This document shows, piece by piece, positions 6,825 through 11,752 of a stretch of DNA of 11,752 nt. Location: the NCBI GenBank assembly GCA_011046295.1, contig DSAV01000276.1, positions 1 to 11,752 on the forward strand, given 5' to 3'. A model generated the notes under the pieces. That model did no database searches, was not told the origin of the DNA, and saw only the letters and a list, made by a program, of their open reading frames with translations. Both the position numbers and the translations under genes were made by a program. Each line of letters opens with the position of its first letter. The stretch's first letter is position 1. Source of the DNA: Deltaproteobacteria bacterium. GTDB lineage: Bacteria > Desulfobacterota > Syntrophia > Syntrophales > Smithellaceae.

Positions 6825-7763
6825 TTGAACTCTTCAAAAAGCGACAAAAATTTTAATCTGGCGCGCAAGGAAAGAATATTGCGCATGCGCGCCGGATTAA
6901 TTCAGGCCATTCGGGATTATTTCATCAGTAATGATTTTCTGGAAGTGGAAACACCTCTGAGAGTGCCCGCGCCGGCGCCGGAGGAACATATCGAAGCAGT
7001 TCCTTCAGGCAACTGGTTTCTGCAGACATCGCCGGAACTTTGCATGAAGAGGCTCCTGGCCGCTGGTTACCCGCGAATTTTTCAAATTTCCAAATGCTTC
7101 CGCGCCGGTGAACGGGGCAATATGCACCTGACGGAATTTACAATGCTGGAGTGGTACGAGGCACAGTCTGATTACATGAGCATTATGCAACAGTGCCGCT
7201 CAATGCTCGTCTGTGTTTGCCGGGAAATGGGTTTTGATAAGGTTATACGCTGGCAGGAAAAAGAAATCGCGCTTTGTGTTCCGTGGGAAGAATTAACTGT
7301 CGCGCAGGCTTTTGACACATACGCGCCGCTTTCTTCGCAAGAGGCGTTTATTCAAAACAGGTTCGAGGAAATACTGGTGGATTATGTCGAGCCAAATCTC
7401 GGCATAAGGCGTCCGACTTTCCTTTATGATTATCCGGCAGGGCTTTCCGCTCTGGCAAAATTAAAAGACACGGATAAAAATATCGCCGAACGTTTTGAGC
7501 TCTACCTTGGCTCAGTGGAGCTGGCCAACGGGTTTTCGGAACTAAACGACGCGCAGGAACAGCGAGAGCGCTTCCAGGCCGCATCAGATGCAATGAAACA
7601 AAAAAATTGGGAAACTTACCCGATGCCGGAAAAGTTTCTCGAGTCTCTGGATAACCTGCCGCCCAGCGCCGGCGCGGCCCTGGGAATTGACCGTCTGGTC
7701 ATGCTTCTTTCCGGCACAGCCCGCATTGACGATGTGGTGACATTTACACCGGAGTCACTTTGA
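6825..7763 (+). CDS. epmA: EpmA (GenX/PoxA), EF-P beta-lysine ligase
   Basis: A paralogue of the class II lysyl-tRNA synthetase catalytic core that adenylates beta-lysine and transfers it to EF-P; it has no anticodon-binding domain. The 312 residues (325 in E. coli) cover only the catalytic domain: motif 1 region DFLEVETPLRVPAPAPEEHI (37-56), QTSPELCMKRLLAAGYPRIF (67-86), motif 2 FRAGERGNMHLTEFTMLEWY (92-111), ELANGFSEL (232-240) and motif 3 GAALGIDRLVMLLSG (283-297). Ala285 stands where I recall E. coli EpmA having Ala298 and lysyl-tRNA synthetases having glycine, the residue tied to preference for beta-lysine. The start is TTG at 6825 with only a weak AGG 10 bases upstream. The distance from efp fits an operon of writer and target. 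Confusion with a truncated lysS is unlikely, since the core is complete and the neighbours are efp and epmB. Confidence 0.95.
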   Translation: MNSSKSDKNFNLARKERILRMRAGLIQAIRDYFISNDFLEVETPLRVPAPAPEEHIEAVPSGNWFLQTSPELCMKRLLAAGYPRIFQISKCFRAGERGNMHLTEFTMLEWYEAQSDYMSIMQQCRSMLVCVCREMGFDKVIRWQEKEIALCVPWEELTVAQAFDTYAPLSSQEAFIQNRFEEILVDYVEPNLGIRRPTFLYDYPAGLSALAKLKDTDKNIAERFELYLGSVELANGFSELNDAQEQRERFQAASDAMKQKNWETYPMPEKFLESLDNLPPSAGAALGIDRLVMLLSGTARIDDVVTFTPESL

Positions 7764-7777
7764 ATCACGCAAAACGG

Positions 7778-7789
7778 GTAAACGTTTAC
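7778..7789. repeat. Perfect 12-bp palindrome GTAAACGTTTAC downstream of epmA
   Basis: The sequence is its own reverse complement with a central CG, and lies 15 bases after the epmA stop, about 83 bases before the tolQ -35 box. Its form resembles operators of LacI-family regulators, which often have a central CG flanked by AAA/TTT. It has no T-run, so it is not a terminator. A single copy gives no proof of function. Confidence 0.4.
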
Positions 7790-7871
7790 TCTTCTAAGGC
7801 CTTTACAACACACCGGCAATGTTTTAAGAATATCAAGAAAATGTCATAAAGCCCGGGACTAAAAACACTTA

Positions 7872-7900
7872 TTGACAAGGCATCTTTTTTACTTTAGTTT
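7872..7900 (+). promoter_or_regulatory. Sigma70-type promoter of tolQRAB
   Basis: A consensus -35 TTGACA (7872-7877) is followed after exactly 17 bases by TAGTTT (7895-7900), which keeps the key first, second and last bases of a -10 box. Transcription would start near 7907, leaving a leader of about 30 bases that includes the GGAG before tolQ. Position, spacing and strand all fit a promoter for the tol genes. Confidence 0.6.
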
Positions 7901-7938
7901 ACACATCAAGTTTTAAGTCTATTTATGGAGATATAATT

Positions 7939-8661
7939 GTGAAAGATATTGGAACATTAGATTTAGGCGGCGGTTTTCACGGCAGCCTTTTGGGCATGGT
8001 TCTCGATGCCGGATTGATGGTCAAATTTGTCTTACTGATTCTTCTTGTCTTTTCCGTTGTTTCCTGGGCGATTATTTTCTTTAAGTTAAAGTATTTCCAC
8101 AAAATCAAAAAGGAAAACGATGAATTCAATTCGGCCTATCTCAAATGCAGTAAGCTTTCAGACGTAAACGTGGCCGCTAAAAAATATAAACTTTCAACCA
8201 CAGCAGAAGTTTTTCGCGTGGGCTATGAAGAGCTCACTAAAATAAACAGCCAGTTGAAAGATTCGGATAATCCGGGCGATGAAATCGGATTTTCTTCCAT
8301 AGATAATGTGGAAAGATCCCTGAATAATGCCAGCGACCGGGAAATGACCAAGCTGGAAAGCGCGCTGGGCTTTTTAGCGACAACCGGTTCGGCCAGTCCC
8401 TTTATCGGCCTGTTCGGAACAGTGTGGGGCATTATGGATACATTTCAGGCTATCGGCGCGCGTGGCTCCGCCACTTTGGCCGTAGTCGCTCCGGGCATCT
8501 CTGAAGCTCTTGTCGCAACCGCCGCCGGTCTTGCCGCAGCCATACCCGCGGTTATATTTTACAACTATTTTTTAAACAAATCGAAAGCAATGCTCCAGGA
8601 AATGGATAATTTTTCCGGCGAATTTTTGAATATAGTAGAGCGGTATTTTATTCGAAAATAA
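7939..8661 (+). CDS. tolQ: TolQ, inner-membrane proton channel subunit
   Basis: MotA/TolQ/ExbB-family protein that, with TolR, uses the proton gradient to drive TolA and keep the outer membrane drawn in during division. The 240 residues (230 in E. coli) contain three membrane helices at about 24-48, 139-165 and 188-212, with a cytoplasmic loop of roughly 90 residues between the first two. The conserved block ATTGSASPFIGLFGTVWGIM (147-166) and the stretch APGISEALVATAAGLAAAIP (184-203), which includes the channel-lining Thr/Ala region, are typical. The start is GTG at 7939, with GGAG at 7927-7930 eight bases before. It is first in the tol operon, 17 bases ahead of tolR. No ybgC-type thioesterase precedes it, unlike the enterobacterial operon. 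ExbB is the alternative reading, but tolB and pal downstream decide for TolQ. Confidence 0.95.
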   Translation: MKDIGTLDLGGGFHGSLLGMVLDAGLMVKFVLLILLVFSVVSWAIIFFKLKYFHKIKKENDEFNSAYLKCSKLSDVNVAAKKYKLSTTAEVFRVGYEELTKINSQLKDSDNPGDEIGFSSIDNVERSLNNASDREMTKLESALGFLATTGSASPFIGLFGTVWGIMDTFQAIGARGSATLAVVAPGISEALVATAAGLAAAIPAVIFYNYFLNKSKAMLQEMDNFSGEFLNIVERYFIRK

Positions 8662-8678
8662 CAAACCTGTAATAGATT

Positions 8679-9101
8679 ATGCGCGGTTTACGTAAAAGAA
8701 ATATTGCAAAAAGGGAAATGTCGGAAATCAACGTCGTCCCGTTCGTTGATATAATGCTGGTATTACTGGTTACCTTCATGGTTACCGCGCCCATGCTTTC
8801 CATGGGCATAGACGTCAATTTGCCCAGAGTTAAATCAAAAAGCGTCGATATCAGCGAAGAAAAGCTGGTTCTGACCATCAATGAGTCACGCGAAATATTT
8901 TTAAACAAAAACAAAATGCAGCTGGGAGAATTGAATTTTAAGCTGGAAGCAATATTTGCCAGCAGGATCGACCGCGAAGTTTTTCTGCGCGCCGATAGAA
9001 GTGTTCCCTACGGATTTGTTGTTCAAGTCATGTCGGAAATCCGCAAAGCCGGCGTTGACAGACTCGGGTTGATCACGGAACCGCCCGAGGGGATGAGATG
9101 A
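8679..9101 (+). CDS. tolR: TolR, motor partner of TolQ
   Basis: ExbD/TolR-family protein with one membrane helix (about 19-39) and a periplasmic domain. The signature MSEINVVPFVDIMLVLLVTF (14-33) carries Asp24, matching the essential proton-carrying Asp23 of E. coli TolR. The 140-residue length is normal. The first 13 residues are strongly basic, as expected for a cytoplasmic anchor. The ATG at 8679 has no clear Shine-Dalgarno. A second ATG at residue 14 has AGGG too close to it (2 bases) and would leave no cytoplasmic tail, so the first is preferred. Translation may depend on coupling to tolQ, which ends 17 bases upstream. The end overlaps the next gene by ATGA. Confidence 0.94.
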   Translation: MRGLRKRNIAKREMSEINVVPFVDIMLVLLVTFMVTAPMLSMGIDVNLPRVKSKSVDISEEKLVLTINESREIFLNKNKMQLGELNFKLEAIFASRIDREVFLRADRSVPYGFVVQVMSEIRKAGVDRLGLITEPPEGMR

Positions 9102-9832
9102 ATCTTCGGATGCCCCAAAATATCAACCACGGCAATCCCGACAACTTCCGTAAAATGATTCTCCTGTCCCTGATATTTCACATTGTCGCTCTTATCATTA
9201 TTTTTATTTCTATTCCTTCTTCATCACGACGTGTTACCTTCGGCCCTGTTTATTCTGTTCAGCTCGTCGGTTCGGAAGCGGCTATCACCAGGGAATCTAA
9301 GCGATTGAGCGATTTTACAGAAGAAAAAGTTGAGCCCCGCCCAACAACCATAAAAAGGAAACCTGAAGGATTAGCGCCGGAACCTATCAAAAAAGAAGAG
9401 CCGGAAAAACTGGACGTTTTAAAAGCTCTGGAAGCTTTGAAACAAAAAGAAATTGCCAGCCGGACAGAAGATACTGCCGTAACAGATTCAGAAGATGGCA
9501 TATCAGCTACCGGGGGGCCTGCGTCTCCCGGTCAGACATCAGACCAAAGAAACGAATATTACGCGACCATCTGGTCAAAGGTAAAAGGGAACTGGGCTCT
9601 GCCGCAGGCCTTGATGCCCGCAGATAATGTTGAAGCAATTATCGCCGTGAAAATATCACGCGGCGGCACGGTGGAAAATATCTATTTTGAAAAACGCTCC
9701 GGCAACCGCTATTTTGACGACTCCGCACTCAATGCTGTTAAAAAATCACTCCCTTTTCCTCCCCTGCCGTCTTATATAGCCGGAAGTTATATTGAAATAG
9801 GAATACGTTTTCATTCCACGGAGCTACGATAA
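9098..9832 (+). CDS. tolA: TolA/TonB-like energy-transducing protein
   Basis: Links the TolQR motor to the outer membrane. The 244-residue protein has a membrane helix at about 20-38, a charged Pro/Lys/Glu-rich stalk (about 75-120), a Gly/Ser-rich stretch (133-148), and a TonB C-terminal-type domain from about 154 (YYATIWSKVKGNWALPQAL, then VKISRGGTVENIYFEKRSG and a final YIEIGIRFHS). It is much shorter than E. coli TolA (421 residues), because the long helical domain II is absent or reduced. That is common outside the Enterobacteria, so it is called TolA by position and TolA/TonB by domain. The start codon overlaps the tolR stop (ATGA), with GAGGGG 5 bases upstream, indicating translational coupling. 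Confidence 0.85.
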   Translation: MNLRMPQNINHGNPDNFRKMILLSLIFHIVALIIIFISIPSSSRRVTFGPVYSVQLVGSEAAITRESKRLSDFTEEKVEPRPTTIKRKPEGLAPEPIKKEEPEKLDVLKALEALKQKEIASRTEDTAVTDSEDGISATGGPASPGQTSDQRNEYYATIWSKVKGNWALPQALMPADNVEAIIAVKISRGGTVENIYFEKRSGNRYFDDSALNAVKKSLPFPPLPSYIAGSYIEIGIRFHSTELR

Positions 9833-9857
9833 ACAAGAAAGGCCTGAAAATATTTTA

Positions 9858-11192
9858 ATGAAAAAAATATATTTTATCTTATTTACCATAATATTATCTT
9901 TATGCGCAGTGCCGGCTCTAAAAAATAACGCGGCGGCAAAAGTTTACATTGACATAGATTCTCCCGCCTTCCAGCAATTCCCCATCGCCATATGCGACTT
10001 CAATAATATAACGGAAGGCACACAACAGGCGCACGATACGGGCATTATTATCGCCGATGAAATAAAAAAATATCTTTCCCTTACCGGCATATTCAATATT
10101 TTAGACAAAAGAAGTTATCTGGAAAAAATGGAACCGGGAAATCCCGAAGCACTAGAAAATATTTATTTCCCGCACTGGTCGCTCATCGGAGCGGATTTTT
10201 TGTTGCGGGGAAATATAATGAAGCAAGGCGAGCAAATTATTGTGGACAGCCGTCTTTTTGACGTCACGCGCGGCCAGCGCCTTTTGGGCAAAAAGTATAT
10301 TTCCCGCACCGGCAATCATAAAGAAATAGCAAAAAGCATCGCTTCCGATATTTTACTCACGCTAACAGGTGACGAAGGTGAATTCAGCACCAAAATCGCT
10401 TTCGTTTCCGTTTCTAAAAGAGGCGTAAGGTCAGATATAGAGATGATAGATTATGATGGCACAAATTTGAAGAGTATCACAAATCATCAGTCTCTGGTTA
10501 TGTCTCCCCGCTGGTCACCGGACGGTGCAAGTATCGCATTTACTTCCTTCAAAGAAGTGCTTCCCAAAGTCTTTATTAAAAATTTAAAAACAGGCAAGGA
10601 AAGAAAAGTGGCTTCATTTGAAGGACTGAATTTATGCGGTTCCTTCTCCCCCGACGGAAATAAATTATTACTGACTCTGAGCAAAGATGGTATTGAGAAT
10701 ATATATTCTCTGGATTTAAAAACCTTAAAACTCAACCGCCTGACTCACAGCTATTCCATAGATGTTTCCCCGGCATGGTCTCCCGATGGACGAAAAATTG
10801 CTTTTGTTTCGAACCGCGGCGGTTCTCCGCAGGTTTATGTAATGGATGCCGACGGCAATAACGTGCGGAGAATAACTTTCGAGGGGAATTATAACACATC
10901 ACCTGCCTGGTCTCCGCAGGGCAACCGCATTGCCTATGAAGGCCGCATAGCGGGAAGGTATCAGATATTCTCGGTTGATCCGGAAGGCAACAACCTTATC
11001 CAGTTAACTTTCGATGATGCTGATAACGAATCCCCTTCCTGGTCCCCTTCCGGCAGGCAGATTGCATACAGCTCAAAAACAGCTTTCCGAAGCAGAATCA
11101 AAGTCATGAACGCCAATGGTTTAAATATCAGAATACTGAGTGAAACCAATGACATTCTGGTTATGCCCGCGTGGTCGCCACGCTTTAAATAG
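9858..11192 (+). CDS. tolB: TolB, periplasmic beta-propeller of the Tol-Pal system
   Basis: Periplasmic protein that binds Pal and is pulled off it by the TolQRA motor. The 444 residues (430 in E. coli) begin with a Sec signal peptide: KK at 2-3, a hydrophobic core at 4-20, and probable cleavage near 27 after NNAAA. An N-terminal alpha/beta domain reaches about 170. A beta-propeller of WD40-like (PD40) repeats follows, each marked by a W/FSP(D/Q/S)G turn: RWSPDGASIAF (218-228), SFSPDGNKLLL (262-272), AWSPDGRKIAF (306-316), AWSPQGNRIAY (350-360) and SWSPSGRQIAY (394-404), with the closing PAWSPRFK at the C-terminus. The gene lies 25 bases after tolA. The nearest Shine-Dalgarno-like AAAGG is 15 bases before the ATG, longer than usual. 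Family and context agree fully. Confidence 0.97.
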   Translation: MKKIYFILFTIILSLCAVPALKNNAAAKVYIDIDSPAFQQFPIAICDFNNITEGTQQAHDTGIIIADEIKKYLSLTGIFNILDKRSYLEKMEPGNPEALENIYFPHWSLIGADFLLRGNIMKQGEQIIVDSRLFDVTRGQRLLGKKYISRTGNHKEIAKSIASDILLTLTGDEGEFSTKIAFVSVSKRGVRSDIEMIDYDGTNLKSITNHQSLVMSPRWSPDGASIAFTSFKEVLPKVFIKNLKTGKERKVASFEGLNLCGSFSPDGNKLLLTLSKDGIENIYSLDLKTLKLNRLTHSYSIDVSPAWSPDGRKIAFVSNRGGSPQVYVMDADGNNVRRITFEGNYNTSPAWSPQGNRIAYEGRIAGRYQIFSVDPEGNNLIQLTFDDADNESPSWSPSGRQIAYSSKTAFRSRIKVMNANGLNIRILSETNDILVMPAWSPRFK

Positions 11193-11213
11193 AGTCACGG
11201 CGACGCGTATAAT
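11185..11213 (+). promoter_or_regulatory. Possible distal promoter in the tolB-pal gap
   Basis: A perfect -10 hexamer TATAAT sits at 11208-11213, but the -35 at 17 bases (TTAAAT, 11185-11190) matches only half of the consensus and overlaps the end of tolB. If used, it would give pal a leader of about 200 bases. Two T-rich tracts follow (11218-11233) without a convincing stem, so no terminator is called after tolB. Confidence 0.25.
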
Positions 11214-11281
11214 TTGCTTTTTTTTGCTTTTTTGTATATAAAAACATCTATGAATAGTTTTTCTTTCCACAAGGATGTTAT

Positions 11282-11348
11282 TTGTCGTCAAAACACATCT
11301 TTCTGAAATTCAATTACTTGGGAGGTTGCTTTTTACTATTGACGACAA
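11282..11348. repeat. 10-bp inverted repeat flanking the pal upstream region
   Basis: TTGTCGTCAA at 11282-11291 is exactly inverted as TTGACGACAA at 11339-11348, with 47 bases between. The right arm coincides with the -35 box of the pal promoter. Arms far apart could hold a looping regulator, or close a long hairpin if transcribed from further upstream. The interior is AT-rich and shows no obvious gene. Confidence 0.5.
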
Positions 11349-11367
11349 GAAATCAGGTGTGTATAAA
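11339..11367 (+). promoter_or_regulatory. Strong sigma70-type promoter of pal
   Basis: TTGACG (11339-11344, five of six) is followed after exactly 17 bases by TATAAA (11362-11367, five of six). Transcription would start near 11374 and leave a leader of about 47 bases ending in the pal ribosome binding site. It is a closer overall consensus match than the tolQ promoter and implies that pal is also expressed on its own. Confidence 0.7.
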
Positions 11368-11420
11368 TTTTCTAAAATTGAACACAACACTTTAACAAAG
11401 CATGAAGAAAGGAGAAAAAA

Positions 11421-11752
11421 ATGAAAAGAAAAATCACATTTCTGGGAATTACTATTGCGGTGTTTTTGGGGTTAGTGCTGTTTTCCGGCTGTGCTGAAAA
11501 GAAGGCTGTGGTCGTCGACGACACCGCGGAAAAAACAGCGCCTGTGGACACGGAAAAAGAAGCGGTCACTCCGACCGTCATCGGCGGCTTACAGGGCATT
11601 AACTTTGACTTTGACAGGTCTAACATACGCGCCGACGCCCGCCCCATTATGAAGGACAATGCAGATTTCCTTCTGCAGAACAGAAATATTAATATAATCA
11701 TCGAGGGTCATTGCGATGAACGCGGAACAGCCGAATATAATATGGCTTTAGG
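11421..11752 (+). CDS. pal: Pal, peptidoglycan-associated outer-membrane lipoprotein (3' partial)
   Basis: Outer-membrane lipoprotein that binds peptidoglycan and TolB. About 110 codons are present before the window ends. A lipoprotein signal peptide (MKRKITFLGI onward) ends in the lipobox LFSGC, placing the lipidated cysteine at residue 24. An acidic, Thr/Pro-containing linker follows (about 25-55). Then the OmpA-like domain begins with INFDFDRSNIRADARPIM and reaches the hallmark EGHCDERGTAEYNMAL, part of the diaminopimelate-binding surface. The ATG has a strong AAAGGAG at 11408-11414 six bases upstream. It lies 228 bases after tolB with its own promoter, so it is more loosely tied to tolB than in E. 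coli. The remaining C-terminus lies outside the window. Confidence 0.95.
   Translation, partial: MKRKITFLGITIAVFLGLVLFSGCAEKKAVVVDDTAEKTAPVDTEKEAVTPTVIGGLQGINFDFDRSNIRADARPIMKDNADFLLQNRNINIIIEGHCDERGTAEYNMAL

Noticed and set aside
11293..11362. Pairing of ACACATCT with AGGTGTGT as a pseudoknot interlocked with the 10-bp inverted repeat
   Set aside because: Imperfect and short; in AT-rich leader DNA such matches arise by chance, and the second arm overlaps the promoter rather than an RNA leader.
1..11752. Mobile elements, CRISPR arrays, tRNA or rRNA genes
   Set aside because: I saw no regular repeat-spacer pattern, transposase, terminal repeats or cloverleaf/TψC-type sequence on either strand.

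Overview
The window reads as ordinary chromosomal housekeeping DNA from a Gram-negative bacterium. It carries a TolQ-TolR-TolA-TolB-Pal envelope system, an outer-membrane-type lipoprotein signal and a SelB elongation factor. SelB beginning MKNFVLGTAGHVDHGKT, an EpmB/EF-P/EpmA set, frequent TTG starts and moderate GC suggest a deltaproteobacterial (Desulfobacterota) anaerobe, perhaps near Syntrophales. That placement is inference from protein character, not from a marker gene.

Layout. The left end (1-1775) is a leftward unit: ruvX, then mltG six bases later, then the first 14 codons of an unidentified gene running off the window. From about 1776 everything reads rightward. First come selB and an OB-fold/HD-domain protein of the YhaM exoribonuclease family. 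Then follows a translation-factor modification cluster: an EpmB-like lysine 2,3-aminomutase, elongation factor P, and the EpmA ligase. The right part (7872-end) is the tol-pal region: tolQ, tolR, a TolA/TonB-like protein, tolB, then a 228-base gap and the beginning of pal.

How they work together. EpmB should make (R)-beta-lysine, EpmA should attach it to the loop lysine of EF-P (K32 here), and modified EF-P rescues ribosomes stalled on polyproline. All residues I know to matter for this can be read in the three proteins. The Tol proteins form a proton-driven inner-membrane motor linked through TolB to the peptidoglycan-binding lipoprotein Pal. MltG is the inner-membrane enzyme that terminates glycan strands. 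SelB implies that the organism makes selenoproteins, although no selA, selC or selD lies here.

Regulation visible in sequence: a good sigma70-type promoter before tolQ and a stronger one directly before pal, plus several perfect or near-perfect palindromes in the intergenic gaps (1821-1849, 3822-3843, 7778-7789, 11282-11348). I see no mobile element, CRISPR array, rRNA or tRNA, and no convincing undescribed system. The points most worth a second look are the EpmB variant (lysine aminomutase core with the zinc site lost) and the separately promoted pal with a 10-bp inverted repeat on its -35 box.
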